Below are positions 1 to 8,823 of a DNA stretch of 64,000 bases, piece by piece; within the stretch, counting starts at the first letter, position 1, and the number at the start of each line of letters is the position of its first letter. Below the pieces are notes generated by a model. That model was not told the origin of the DNA. It ran no database searches and was given only the letters and a program-made list of their open reading frames with translations. The stretch lies in contig JAFZXP010000009.1 of NCBI GenBank assembly GCA_017616735.1, positions 1 through 64,000 on the forward strand. The letters are read 5' to 3'. The stretch comes from Bacteroidales bacterium. Lineage in GTDB: Bacteria > Bacteroidota > Bacteroidia > Bacteroidales > F082. The translations under genes were made by a program, and so were the position numbers.

Positions 1-1706
1 AATCCTGCCTTGACCGATTTGTCGATTTCTTCGCGGAGCTGTGCCACGCTGCCGATGCAAATCTCTTCGTTGCCGTCTTCTGAGCGCCAGATTGGCAATG
101 GTGTGCCCCAGTAACGTGAACGTGAGAGATTCCAGTCGACGAGGTTCTCGAGCCAGTTGCCGAAACGACCGCTACCTGTTGCCTCAGGCTTCCAGTTGAT
201 GGTCTTGTTGAGGGCTATCATTCTGTCTTTCAACGCTGTAGTCTTGATGAACCAACTGTCGAGAGGGTAGTAGAGAACCGGTTTGTCGGTACGCCAGCAG
301 TGCGGATAGTTGTGGGTGTGCTTCTCGCTCTTGAAGAGCTTGCCTTGTTCCTTCAGCATGACGACGATTTCGACGTCGAGTGAAATATCTTTATCGGTCT
401 TGGTCGGATCGTAGGCGTTTTTCACGAACTTGCCTGCGTATTTTGCATATTCCTCGGCGTCGACATGTGTCTTAACCCATTCAGGGTCGAGGTCTTCGAG
501 GAGGAAGAATTTACCGGTCTTGTCAACCATAGGCTGTGCCTTGCCGTCTTTGTCGATGAGGTGCAGTGGCGGGATGTTGGTCTGCTTTGCCACGCGGTTA
601 TCGTCGGCGCCGAAGGTAGGAGCAATGTGGACTATACCTGTACCGTCTTCTGTTGTGACGTAGTCGCCCGGGATGATACGGAATCCGTCGCCGTCAGGCT
701 TCACCCACGGGATGAGCGGCTCGTAATAGATGCCGGCCAGGTCTTTGCCTTTGCAGGTGCCCAAAACTTCGTAAGGAAGCTTCTTGTCGCCCACTTTCCA
801 GTCGTCAAATGACGGTTTCTCGGCTTCGGCAGGGAAGAACGATGCCATCAACGGCTTGCCGATGATGATGTAAACTTGCTCGCCGCTGGTCGGATTCACT
901 GTCTTCACGAGGTTGTACTCGATGCCGGGGCCTACTGCCAATGCTGTGTTTGACGGCAGAGTCCAAGGTGTTGTGGTCCATGCCACTGCGTGAGTTGAGA
1001 GTTGGGAGTTGAGAGTTGACAGTTTGAAAATCGCTTTCAACTTTTCACTTTCAACTTTCAACTTGAACATCGCCACGCAGGTGAGGTCTTTCACGTCGCG
1101 GTAGCAGCCTGGCATGTTCAACTCGTGTGAGCTCAGGCCTGTGCCTGCAGCCGGCGAATATGGCTGAATGGTATATCCTTTGTAGAGCAAGCCTTTGTTG
1201 TACAAGTCTTTCAACAGGAACCACAAAGTCTCGATATATTCGTTTGTGAATGTGATGTAAGGATTGGTGAGGTCAACCCAGTAGCCCATCTGACGGGTGA
1301 GGTCGTCCCAGCGGTCCTTGTATTTCATCACTTCCTCGCGGCAGGCGCGGTTGTAGTCGTCAACGCTGATTTTCTTGCCTATATCCTCTTTGGTGATGCC
1401 GAGTTTTTTCTCCACTCCGAGCTCAACCGGCAGTCCGTGGGTGTCCCATCCTGCCTTGCGGCTCACGTATTTGCCCTTCAATGTCTGGAAACGGCAGAAG
1501 GTGTCCTTGATGGTGCGGGCCATCACATGGTGGATGCCCGGCATGCCATTGGCTGACGGTGGCCCTTCGTAGAACACGTAAGCTGTGCCGTTTTTAGTGT
1601 TTTCAAGGCTCTTTTCAAAGATGTGGTTGTCTTCCCAATACTTTCTAATCTCATCGGCTACACCAGTGAGATTCAAAAATTTATATTCGCGATAAGCGTT
1701 TTTCAT
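1..1706 (-). CDS. ileS: Isoleucyl-tRNA synthetase (N-terminal part, runs off left edge)
   Basis: Class I aminoacyl-tRNA synthetase that charges tRNA-Ile in the cytoplasm. About 568 N-terminal residues are in the window; the C-terminal half lies beyond position 1. The ATG at 1706 gives MKNAYREYKF and sits about 30 bp after a good -7 box. Visible landmarks are the HIGH-type signature PSANGMPGIHH (about residues 50-60), WDTHGLPVE, and AWTTTPWTLPSN at the entry to the CP1 editing domain. Just before that last motif, about residues 212-237, the chain is KLK..SEKLKAIFKLSTLNSQLSTHA. This is encoded by two 7-bp tandem repeat arrays (994-1068) of the kind found between genes here, so it looks like an in-frame insertion in a surface loop. 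The identification is very secure. Confidence 0.96.
   Translation of the reverse strand, partial: MKNAYREYKFLNLTGVADEIRKYWEDNHIFEKSLENTKNGTAYVFYEGPPSANGMPGIHHVMARTIKDTFCRFQTLKGKYVSRKAGWDTHGLPVELGVEKKLGITKEDIGKKISVDDYNRACREEVMKYKDRWDDLTRQMGYWVDLTNPYITFTNEYIETLWFLLKDLYNKGLLYKGYTIQPYSPAAGTGLSSHELNMPGCYRDVKDLTCVAMFKLKVESEKLKAIFKLSTLNSQLSTHAVAWTTTPWTLPSNTALAVGPGIEYNLVKTVNPTSGEQVYIIIGKPLMASFFPAEAEKPSFDDWKVGDKKLPYEVLGTCKGKDLAGIYYEPLIPWVKPDGDGFRIIPGDYVTTEDGTGIVHIAPTFGADDNRVAKQTNIPPLHLIDKDGKAQPMVDKTGKFFLLEDLDPEWVKTHVDAEEYAKYAGKFVKNAYDPTKTDKDISLDVEIVVMLKEQGKLFKSEKHTHNYPHCWRTDKPVLYYPLDSWFIKTTALKDRMIALNKTINWKPEATGSGRFGNWLENLVDWNLSRSRYWGTPLPIWRSEDGNEEICIGSVAQLREEIDKSVKAG
994..1068. repeat. Heptamer tandem repeat arrays inside ileS
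   Basis: Four GTTGAGA/GTTGGGA/GTTGACA units lie at 994-1021. CTTTCAA/CTTTTCA-type units follow from 1034 to 1068. Both kinds recur in intergenic spaces of this window. Here they are translated as part of ileS without breaking its frame. Confidence 0.85.
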
Positions 1707-1735
1707 AAAACGTTAAATTATTTCTAAATAAAATG

Positions 1736-1743
1736 CAAAGATA
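1736..1743 (-). promoter_or_regulatory. -7 box of the ileS promoter
   Basis: On the minus strand the sequence reads TATCTTTG, matching the Bacteroidetes -7 consensus TAnnTTTG. It lies about 30 bp upstream of the ileS ATG, in the spacer shared with the divergent ROK kinase gene. Confidence 0.6.
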
Positions 1744-1763
1744 AAAAAAAGAATTGAGTTTAG

Positions 1764-1793
1764 TTGACATTATTTAAAGTTTTTTTAATTTTG
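1764..1793 (+). promoter_or_regulatory. Promoter of the ROK kinase gene
   Basis: A TTG element at 1764-1766 (in GTTGACAT) is followed after 19 bp by TAATTTTG at 1786-1793. This is the Bacteroidetes -33/-7 arrangement. The coding start is at 1832. Confidence 0.65.
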
Positions 1794-1831
1794 CGGAGAA
1801 ATTCATCATTTTGAAATAAATTTTAGCACAA

Positions 1832-2782
1832 ATGAAACTAAATCACTCAATAGGAATCGATATCGGAGGCACAAATACCGACATCGGAATTGTCCGCGCT
1901 GACGGTAAAATCATCGACAAGGAAAACCTGCATACCAACGAGTATTACGATGCCGCGCTTTATGTGAAAGACATGGCTGATAAAATCAAGATTTTACTTG
2001 AGAGAAACCATATTTCCGAGATTGACGGTATAGGCATCGGCGCGCCTAATGGAAACACTTATACCGGAAGCATCGACAAGGCGCCTAACCTCAACTTCAA
2101 AGGTCAGGTGAAGCTTGCCGAGATGATGAAGCAACATATTGACACTAAAGTGGTTGTGTCGAACGATGCCAACGCCGCTGCATATGGCGAGATGATTTAC
2201 GGCGGAGCTAAAAACCTCGACCATTTCATCACATTCACCCTTGGAACAGGTGTTGGAAGCGGTATCATCATCGACCGAAAACTGGTTCTCGGCTCGACCA
2301 GTACCGCCGGTGAGCTCGGTCACTCGATAATCATCATCAACGGTCGCCAGTGCGGCTGCGGACGCAAGGGTTGCCTTGAGACTTACACATCGGCCGGTGG
2401 CATCCGTCGCACAGCTCTCGAGTTGATGGAGCAGAACCCGTTGTATAATGGCGTTTTGAAACAGGTCGCCCCTGAAAACCTCACCTCGAAAATGGTTGGT
2501 GACGCTGCCAATGCCGGCGACCCAATCGGCATCCAGACATTCGAAAACGTGGGTTATCTTCTGGGCATCGCGATGGCCAATGCGGTGACATTCTCGGCTC
2601 CGCAGGCTATTTTCTTGATGGGAGGCCCTGTCCATGCCGGCGAGGTGCTGATGAAGCCTCTGCGCAAGTCGTTCGACGAGCATCTGCTGAATATTTATCA
2701 GGGAACAGTTGAGATCCGTGTTTCGGAATTGAAAGACAACGAGGTGGCGATTTTAGGCGCCGCCGCCCTCTGCCAACTGTAA
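1832..2782 (+). CDS. ROK-family sugar kinase (glucokinase-like)
   Basis: A 316-residue ROK (repressor, ORF, kinase) family protein that probably phosphorylates glucose or an N-acetylhexosamine with ATP. The N-terminal phosphate-binding motif is DIGGTNTDIG (about residues 10-19). The conserved GELGH histidine is near residue 164, and the zinc-binding cluster CGCGRKGC is at 174-181. There is no N-terminal helix-turn-helix, so it is a kinase rather than a NagC/XylR repressor. It has its own promoter and is transcribed alone, ending at a palindromic terminator shared with the convergent membrane gene. The exact sugar cannot be read from the sequence; glucokinase is the usual annotation for this Bacteroidetes group. 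Confidence 0.88.
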   Translation: MKLNHSIGIDIGGTNTDIGIVRADGKIIDKENLHTNEYYDAALYVKDMADKIKILLERNHISEIDGIGIGAPNGNTYTGSIDKAPNLNFKGQVKLAEMMKQHIDTKVVVSNDANAAAYGEMIYGGAKNLDHFITFTLGTGVGSGIIIDRKLVLGSTSTAGELGHSIIIINGRQCGCGRKGCLETYTSAGGIRRTALELMEQNPLYNGVLKQVAPENLTSKMVGDAANAGDPIGIQTFENVGYLLGIAMANAVTFSAPQAIFLMGGPVHAGEVLMKPLRKSFDEHLLNIYQGTVEIRVSELKDNEVAILGAAALCQL

Positions 2783-2802
2783 AGACGTTTCCCGAAACGT
2801 CT
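2783..2802. terminator. Palindrome between convergent genes, probable bidirectional terminator
   Basis: AGACGTTTC and GAAACGTCT form a perfect 9-bp inverted repeat around a CC spacer. It lies 1 bp after the ROK stop codon and 2 bp beyond the stop of the convergent gene. It shares the AGACG..CGTCT core with the palindromes at 9814, 16558 and 36750. There is no long T-run, so terminator function is inferred from position. Confidence 0.6.
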
Positions 2803-2804
2803 CA

Positions 2805-3227
2805 TTACAGATATTGTATCGGCGAGAACACCAAGCAACCAACCAGTGCGAACAGCGTCACCGTCAAAAGCGACAATGCGAACACTGGTTTGTTGTGATG
2901 GAAAAACTTCCTGACAATCATAGCCATAATCGGCACCGATGTGATTGGCAATATTGGTACAAAAAGCCAGACCGGATATTTTCTTTTCATAGTGACGATT
3001 TTCTTGGCTTTTTTGAGATTTTTGGCCGAAGGATGCACTCTTTTGTGGTTCAAACCATTCATTATCCAATCGAAGCTATAGTAAAAAATAAAGAAACCTG
3101 CGATTGCTCCCAATGCGGTGGCGACAAAAGTGGTGCCAAACGACAACCCCGCCGCGAAACCGATAGTGGGCGCGAAAAACGTCTTGATTATCGACGCCAA
3201 AACCACAGTAAGAATCTTCCAGTACAC
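2805..3227 (-). CDS. Small integral membrane protein of unknown function
   Basis: A 140-residue hydrophobic protein. I see about four membrane-spanning stretches: two in the first 60 residues (LTVVLASIIKTFFAPTIGFA and ALGAIAGFFIFYYSF) and two after a basic loop (KNLKKAKKIVTMKRK), namely WLFVPILPITSVPIMAMIV and FALSLLTVTLFALVGCLVF. No catalytic motif is visible. It is convergent with the ROK kinase and separated from it only by the palindrome at 2783. The opposite-strand frames across this gene are not coding-like. Function unknown. Confidence 0.7.
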   Translation of the reverse strand: MYWKILTVVLASIIKTFFAPTIGFAAGLSFGTTFVATALGAIAGFFIFYYSFDWIMNGLNHKRVHPSAKNLKKAKKIVTMKRKYPVWLFVPILPITSVPIMAMIVRKFFHHNKPVFALSLLTVTLFALVGCLVFSPIQYL

Positions 3228-3240
3228 TTTATCCTAGTTT

Positions 3241-3303
3241 TAAGTTAGTAGTTAGTAGTTAGTAGTTAGCAGATAGCTGTGTATTAACTTCTAACTTCTA
3301 ACT
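3241..3303. repeat. 7-bp tandem repeat array (TTAGTAG type)
   Basis: Consecutive units of the type GTTAGTA (with a GTTAGCA variant) are followed by CTTCTAA units. They fill the spacer between the small membrane protein gene and tRNA-Thr and belong to the heptamer family seen throughout the window. Confidence 0.75.
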
Positions 3304-3322
3304 ATATTTTTTATTTTTCTAT

Positions 3323-3351
3323 TTTGCAAATACAAAAATTTTGTATTTTTG
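3323..3351 (+). promoter_or_regulatory. Promoter of tRNA-Thr
   Basis: TTTG at 3323-3326 and TATTTTTG at 3344-3351 match the Bacteroidetes -33/-7 consensus, 14 bp before the tRNA 5' end. Confidence 0.7.
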
Positions 3352-3364
3352 CCGACTCAAATAC

Positions 3365-3437
<73 letters not shown>

Positions 3438-5363
3438 CTATTTATCCAGAATCTGAAATACCGAGTTATTGGATTTGAATTCCGGTACAATCACCTTCAT
3501 TTGCTTAACAATGTCAAAGTCCTGGCATGTTGGCAGTATCTCCAACAGTTTGCTGATTTCCTTATCGACCTCATCCTGAGTGTATTCACGCACCTTTGCG
3601 CGCATGATTTTCGGATGCTCGGTCGGAATGGTGTTCTCCTTGGTTGCGAGCAGCTCCTCGTACAGCTTTTCACCAGGTCTCAAACCGGTGATTTCTATCT
3701 GAACGTCAGGCATATGCGACAATTTGATCATCTTGCTTGCCAAGTCGTAAATCTTGACAGGCTTGCCCATGTCGAACACAAAGATATCGTCGTCATCGCC
3801 TATGGCTCCGGCTTCCAAAACCAAGCTACAAGCTTCAGGAATTGTCATGAAGAAACGGATGATGTTACGGTCGGTGACTGTCAAAGGGCCGCCGTGTGCC
3901 AACTGCTTCTTAAACAACGGGATAACCGAGCCGTTCGAACCTAGAACGTTGCCGAAACGTGTGGTCACGAACTTGGTGTTGCTGTTACGGCTTTGAGTGT
4001 AAATTTCGGCTATACGTTTGGTGGCGCCCATCACGTTGGTCGGGTTGACAGCCTTGTCGGTCGAGATCATCACAAACTTCTCAACGCCATATTTTATTGC
4101 CAAATCGGCCACAATCTTAGTTCCGAACACATTGACGAACACGGCTTCGTAAGGGAAACTCTCCATCAATGGAACATGCTTGTAAGCCGCTGCATGATAG
4201 ATAATCTGAGGCTGATATTTCTCGAACACCTCAGTCATCTTGTTGATATCCTTCACGTTACCGACAACAAACTCCTTCGGCACCGCGATGTGCTTGTATG
4301 GCTCCTCGTTGTTCAATTCAAACTGCAAATCGTACATCGGCGACTCAGCTTGGTCGAACATCACCAGGCATTTCGGGTTGTGCTGCAACACTTGGCGGCA
4401 AATCTCGCTACCGATTGAACCGGCTGCACCTGTCACCATCACCACCTTGCCCTCAAGTTCGTGTTTCACGTTTTCCTTGCCAAGTACTATAGGCTCTCTT
4501 TCAAGCAAATCTTCAATCTTAATCTCCTCAATCTGACTGAAATTCAAGCTGTCGCCATCAATGAAATTCTCGACATGCGGCACCGATTTCACCGTGACAC
4601 CGAGGTCGAGCAATCTGTTAACAATCTCATTACGTTTATCAATTTTCAAACTCGGCATAGCCAAGATAATCATATTGATTTCAAACTTTTTGATAAACTC
4701 CTTATTGAAAACGGCTTCCGGCTTACGAATTCGCACTCCGTTGACAGCTTTACCAATCTTATCTTTTGAGTCATCAACAAACGAGATAATATTGTATTGA
4801 GTTGAAGTGTCTTGATACAGAGCGTTTTGTGTGATAGGACCAGCGTCGCCGGCACCATAAATCACCACATTGACCTTATTTGGTTGTGGACGCAAATATT
4901 CGTTGTAGATACGGCGTATGACAAGGCGCGCGAGTACCATAAACACTAAAGCTACTATGCAAATCAGCACTACCGTCAGATATTTTGGAAAATAAGCATC
5001 TAAGAATCTGAATTCTGCAACGTTGTTAATCAATAATTTAATTATGCAAATAGTGATAAACACCCATAATGTTGTCTTGGAAATCTGTTCGATATCCCTG
5101 AAACCAGTGTATCTGATAAGACCTTTATATGAACCTGTTATAAGGAATCCTATGATAAATAACAGCAGGATAAAAACAGATTTGTTAAAAATATCTGCTA
5201 AAACAAGTTTATCGAAATTAGGGAAAAACCTCAGAAAAGGTATGATAATCAATGCGCATATGACGAGCAAAACATCAAAAGCCAAGACATAACCTCTTGA
5301 TAATGACCCTGAATTATGCTTTCCAAAGAACAGTTTTGCAATATTTGTCAAAAGTTTCTTCAT
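3438..5363 (-). CDS. FlaA1/CapD-type nucleoside-diphosphate-sugar 4,6-dehydratase, membrane-bound
   Basis: A 641-residue polysaccharide biosynthesis protein of the CapD/WbpM/PglF family. These typically convert UDP-GlcNAc to a 4-keto-6-deoxy sugar, the first step toward QuiNAc, FucNAc or bacillosamine. Four N-terminal membrane segments (about residues 25-150) precede a first Rossmann-like region (VNVVIYGAGDAG). The short-chain dehydrogenase domain opens with VTGAAGSIGSEICR (about 308-321), and the family active-site region is STDKAVNPTNVMGATKR, where Met replaces the SDR Tyr as usual in this family. It lies 24 bp downstream of manC on the same strand, so the two are likely co-transcribed. Its TAG stop directly touches the end of tRNA-Thr, leaving no space for a dedicated terminator. 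Confidence 0.92.
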   Translation of the reverse strand: MKKLLTNIAKLFFGKHNSGSLSRGYVLAFDVLLVICALIIIPFLRFFPNFDKLVLADIFNKSVFILLLFIIGFLITGSYKGLIRYTGFRDIEQISKTTLWVFITICIIKLLINNVAEFRFLDAYFPKYLTVVLICIVALVFMVLARLVIRRIYNEYLRPQPNKVNVVIYGAGDAGPITQNALYQDTSTQYNIISFVDDSKDKIGKAVNGVRIRKPEAVFNKEFIKKFEINMIILAMPSLKIDKRNEIVNRLLDLGVTVKSVPHVENFIDGDSLNFSQIEEIKIEDLLEREPIVLGKENVKHELEGKVVMVTGAAGSIGSEICRQVLQHNPKCLVMFDQAESPMYDLQFELNNEEPYKHIAVPKEFVVGNVKDINKMTEVFEKYQPQIIYHAAAYKHVPLMESFPYEAVFVNVFGTKIVADLAIKYGVEKFVMISTDKAVNPTNVMGATKRIAEIYTQSRNSNTKFVTTRFGNVLGSNGSVIPLFKKQLAHGGPLTVTDRNIIRFFMTIPEACSLVLEAGAIGDDDDIFVFDMGKPVKIYDLASKMIKLSHMPDVQIEITGLRPGEKLYEELLATKENTIPTEHPKIMRAKVREYTQDEVDKEISKLLEILPTCQDFDIVKQMKVIVPEFKSNNSVFQILDK

Positions 5364-5387
5364 AATATTTGATTTTAATTCAATAAA

Positions 5388-6437
5388 CTATTTTTGCCAT
5401 TCCTTAATTAATTGTTCGTCTTGCATCTTACAGATGAGCAAACAGTTGTTGTCGTCCACAACTATGTAATTGTCAAGACCTTGCACTATCACTTTTTTCC
5501 TTCCGAAAGAGCGCACGATGCTGTTTTTGCTGTCGACCATCTTTACGTTTTCACCTATTATGGCGTTCTGGTCGGCATCGTATGGGATGTGGGTGTAAAG
5601 GCTGCCCCAGGTGCCTATGTCGCTCCATCCGAAGCTGGCCGGATAAACAAACACATCTTTCGATTTCTCCATCACGGCATAGTCTATGCTGATGTTAGGG
5701 CATGTCGGGAATAGTTCGTCAACCACATCCTGCTCGTCGTTTTTATAGAAATGCGGCTCGATTTTGTCGAATACTGCGGCCAAATCAGGCACCAGATTAG
5801 CAATTGTGTTCACGACCATTTTCGCGTTCCAGATGAAGATTCCGGCGTTCCAGTAATAACCGCCGTCGGCCAGATACTGCTTGGCTGTTTCGAGGTTCGG
5901 TTTCTCTTTGAAAGCCTCCACTTTCTGGATTTTTTCCTTCGAGTTGGCATCGACCGACTTGATGTAGCCGTAGCCTGTCTCGGGACGTGTAGGCATCATT
6001 CCGAGAGTGACTATTACATTATTGTTTTTGGTATATTCCAAAGAATCGTTGATAACTTCCTGGAAATGCGGCACATCCAGCACCAGATGGTCGGCAGGGG
6101 AGAACACCAGGTTGGCATCAGGGTATTTGGCGTAAATTTTACGGCTCACGTACTCGATGCAAGGGGCTGTGTTGCGCATGATAGGCTCCATAAGGATCTG
6201 AGTCTCAGGCACTTGTGGCAGCTGTTCCTTGACAATGTCCTTATACTTTTTGGAGGTGACAATCCACACATGATCGGGGGCGATAATGCCGCCAAAACGC
6301 TCGACTGTGAGCTGTATCATGGTTTTCCCGATGCCCATAACATCAATGAACTGTTTCGGTTTTTCGGGTGTGGACATAGGCCAAAAACGGGAGCCTACGC
6401 CGCCTGCCATTATAATAAGGTGATTGTTGTTATTCAT
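5388..6437 (-). CDS. manC: Mannose-1-phosphate guanylyltransferase
   Basis: Makes GDP-mannose from mannose-1-phosphate and GTP for surface polysaccharide. It has 349 residues, the short form without a C-terminal phosphomannose isomerase cupin. The nucleotidyltransferase signature is IMAGGVGSRFWPMSTPEKPK near the N-terminus, followed by PADHLV and GYGYIK. I use the ATG at 6437 (MNNNNHLIIMAGG). An ATG ten codons upstream lies next to the -7 box TAATTTTG and would not be transcribed as a start. First gene of a two-gene unit with the 4,6-dehydratase. Confidence 0.93.
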   Translation of the reverse strand: MNNNNHLIIMAGGVGSRFWPMSTPEKPKQFIDVMGIGKTMIQLTVERFGGIIAPDHVWIVTSKKYKDIVKEQLPQVPETQILMEPIMRNTAPCIEYVSRKIYAKYPDANLVFSPADHLVLDVPHFQEVINDSLEYTKNNNVIVTLGMMPTRPETGYGYIKSVDANSKEKIQKVEAFKEKPNLETAKQYLADGGYYWNAGIFIWNAKMVVNTIANLVPDLAAVFDKIEPHFYKNDEQDVVDELFPTCPNISIDYAVMEKSKDVFVYPASFGWSDIGTWGSLYTHIPYDADQNAIIGENVKMVDSKNSIVRSFGRKKVIVQGLDNYIVVDDNNCLLICKMQDEQLIKEWQK

Positions 6438-6464
6438 AAAGCCGCAATATGTTTTTTTATTTTG

Positions 6465-6472
6465 CAAAATTA
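6465..6472 (-). promoter_or_regulatory. -7 box of the manC promoter
   Basis: The minus strand reads TAATTTTG. It lies about 28 bp upstream of the chosen manC start and downstream of the stop of the preceding gene. It excludes the longer reading of manC. Confidence 0.65.
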
Positions 6473-6508
6473 AATAATAAATCTGACAATTATCTGAATG
6501 TTGAAAAA

Positions 6509-7780
6509 TTATAATCTTCCGTCGACTATACTTCTGTCCAAGAAGCCTTTCACGTCGTAAATCACGCCGCCTTTTCTGACCAGCGATTTGATGTCGAGAT
6601 CCAAAAACTTCTTGTGCGAAACCGCAAGAATCACAGCGTCATAGAGTTCGGAACTTGTGGTTGGGAGCTCGGAACTGATGCTGATGCCGTATTCCTCTTT
6701 CACCTTTTCCGGATTGGCCCAAGGGTCGAAAATGGTGATGTTGTCGGTGTATTCATGCAAGGTATGATAAATGTCGACCACTTTTGTGTTGCGGATGTCG
6801 GGGCAATTCTCCTTGAAAGTGACTCCGAGAATCAGTATTTTCGCGTCCTTTACCATCACTCCCTTCTTGTTCATGAGCTTGATGGTCTGGTTGGCCACGT
6901 AGTTGCCCATGCTGTCGTTTAAGCGTCGGGCAGCCGACATAACTCTCGGAAACACACCGAAAACCTCGGCTTTTTCAATCAAATAGTAAGGGTCGACGCT
7001 TATGCAATGACCGCCAACCAAGCCCGGACTGAGCTTGATGAAATTCCATTTGCTTGATGCGGCTTCGATGACATCGTGTGAATCTATGCCCATGGCATTG
7101 AAAATCTTGGCCAATTCATTCATGAAGGCGATATTCACGTCACGCTGCGAGTTTTCTATGATTTTTGAAGCCTCGGCCACTCTGATTGACGATGCCTTGT
7201 GAGTGCCGTTCACCAGCACCGAATTGTACAGGCTGTCGACAAAATCGGCTGTCTCAGGCGTTGAACCTGAAGTTACCTTCTTGATTTTCTCGACAGTATG
7301 TTCCTTGTCGCCCGGATTGATGCGCTCGGGCGAGTATCCTGCGAAGAAATCAACATTGAACTTTAATCCACTGACACGTTCCACCACCGGTATACATTCC
7401 TCCTCGGTAACGCCCGGATACACTGTCGATTCGTAAATCACCACATCACCCTTGGAAATGACTTTTCCTACCGTTTCCGACGCACTCCACAGAGGCTTCA
7501 GATCGGGGTGGTTGTTGGCGTCGACAGGTGTGGGCACAGCCACTATGTAAACGTTGCAATCCTTGATGTCTTCAAGTTTTGTGGTGCATTTAAAACCACT
7601 CTTGATTGCTGCCTGCAGCAGTTCGTCGCTCACCTCAAGAGTCAGGTCGTGACCAGTCATCAGGGCATCGACGCGCTTTTGATTCATGTCAAAGCCGACA
7701 GTAGGGTATTTGGTCGAGAACAGCCTTGCCAACGGCAGTCCGACGTAGCCCAATCCGATAACACAGATTTTACTTTTCAT
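6509..7780 (-). CDS. UDP-N-acetylhexosamine 6-dehydrogenase (TviB/WbpA/WbpO type)
   Basis: A 423-residue NAD-dependent nucleotide-sugar dehydrogenase that oxidises the C6 alcohol of UDP-GlcNAc or UDP-GalNAc to the uronic acid. The N-terminal Rossmann motif is IGLGYVGLPLARLF. Next come YESTVYPGVTEEEC, YSPERINPGDK and ITSGST-like VTSGST. The catalytic cysteine sits in GGHCISVDPYYL (near residue 260), and the C-terminal domain begins ILGVTFKENCPDIRNT. Sequence features match TviB most closely. Its start overlaps the galE end by 11 bp. With the wbpB- and wbpD-like genes upstream, it probably starts the UDP-GlcNAcA to diacetamido-uronic acid route. Confidence 0.9.
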   Translation of the reverse strand: MKSKICVIGLGYVGLPLARLFSTKYPTVGFDMNQKRVDALMTGHDLTLEVSDELLQAAIKSGFKCTTKLEDIKDCNVYIVAVPTPVDANNHPDLKPLWSASETVGKVISKGDVVIYESTVYPGVTEEECIPVVERVSGLKFNVDFFAGYSPERINPGDKEHTVEKIKKVTSGSTPETADFVDSLYNSVLVNGTHKASSIRVAEASKIIENSQRDVNIAFMNELAKIFNAMGIDSHDVIEAASSKWNFIKLSPGLVGGHCISVDPYYLIEKAEVFGVFPRVMSAARRLNDSMGNYVANQTIKLMNKKGVMVKDAKILILGVTFKENCPDIRNTKVVDIYHTLHEYTDNITIFDPWANPEKVKEEYGISISSELPTTSSELYDAVILAVSHKKFLDLDIKSLVRKGGVIYDVKGFLDRSIVDGRL

Positions 7781-8822
7781 CTAATTTAAAACAAGTTTTT
7801 CCTTCACGATATGCTTTTTCCCATTCCCATGCGCTGCGAGTCATGTCGTCCAAAGTGCGCTCGGCTTTCCAGCCCAACTCCTTATTAGTATACGTCGGGT
7901 CGGCCCAGATTTTCACAATGTCGCCTGCTCTGCGGCCCACGATTTCGTATTTCAGCTTGATATTGTTGCTTCTTTCGAACGATTTGATGATGTCGAGCAC
8001 CGAATATCCTGTGCCTGTTCCCACGTTGAACACCTCAAACGAAGCTTTCATCTTGCCCTGAATCATGCGCTCGACGGCTTTCACATGCGCTTTGGCCAAA
8101 TCCATGATGTGGATGTAGTCGCGGATTGGTGTTCCGTCGGGGGTGTCGTAGTCGTTGCCGAACACTCTGAGGAATGGACGTATGCCGTAGGCGGTCTGGG
8201 TGACGTAAGGCATCAGGTTGGCCGGCACTCCGAATGGCAATTCGCCGAGTTTGGCGCTCTCGTGTGCTCCAACAGGATTAAAGTAGCGTAACGCAATGGC
8301 GTTCAAGCCTTTGTACGCCACGATGCAGTCTTGCATAATCTCTTCGGCAATCTGCTTGGTGTTGCCGTAGGGGCATTCGGCTTTCTTGATCGGCGCTTTT
8401 TCCGATATCGGCAGATTTTCTGGGTCTGGCTCGCCGTACACGGTGCAAGATGATGAGAATACTAGGTTTTGCACGCCGTATTTATTCATCGACTCAAGAA
8501 TGTTCATCAACGAATCGAGGTTGTTGCGGTAGTATTTCAGAGGCTGTTCCACCGACTCGCCGACCGCCTTGTGGGCAGCGAAATGGATCACGCCTTTGAT
8601 GTCGCGGTGACGGCTGAAGAAATCGTCCACTTTCTGGCGGTCGGCGAGGTCGAACTGCTCGAACTCGGGACGTTTGCCAGTGATGGAAGATATTGCGTCG
8701 AGTGCCTCAATTCTTGAATTAAACAATGCGTCTACGATAATGACATCGTATCCTTGCTGCTGTAACTCCACTGTTGTGTGGGAACCAATAAAACCCGTTC
8801 CGCCGGTAACTAATATTTTCAT
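7770..8822 (-). CDS. galE: UDP-glucose 4-epimerase
   Basis: Interconverts UDP-Glc and UDP-Gal (possibly the N-acetyl forms) with tightly bound NAD. It has 350 residues from MKILVTGGTGFIGSH. An ATG nine codons upstream lies inside the preceding gene and is less likely; the chosen start is 1 bp after that gene's stop. The glycine-rich NAD motif GGTGFIG, SSSCTVYGEP and the catalytic YGNTK (Tyr-x-x-x-Lys) are present, as is the GalE hallmark RDYIHIMDLAKAH. It sits in the middle of a wbpB, galE, dehydrogenase string on the minus strand. Confidence 0.94.
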   Translation of the reverse strand: MKILVTGGTGFIGSHTTVELQQQGYDVIIVDALFNSRIEALDAISSITGKRPEFEQFDLADRQKVDDFFSRHRDIKGVIHFAAHKAVGESVEQPLKYYRNNLDSLMNILESMNKYGVQNLVFSSSCTVYGEPDPENLPISEKAPIKKAECPYGNTKQIAEEIMQDCIVAYKGLNAIALRYFNPVGAHESAKLGELPFGVPANLMPYVTQTAYGIRPFLRVFGNDYDTPDGTPIRDYIHIMDLAKAHVKAVERMIQGKMKASFEVFNVGTGTGYSVLDIIKSFERSNNIKLKYEIVGRRAGDIVKIWADPTYTNKELGWKAERTLDDMTRSAWEWEKAYREGKTCFKLDEK

Positions 8823-8823
8823 G

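Noticed and set aside
6438..6467. Longer manC start (ten extra codons)
   Set aside because: The upstream ATG lies next to the -7 promoter box; the chosen start gives the standard N-terminus.
7770..8822. UDP-GlcNAcA epimerase (TviC) instead of galE, given the TviB-like neighbour
   Set aside because: YGNTK, RDYIHIMDLAKAH and overall layout are those of classical GalE.
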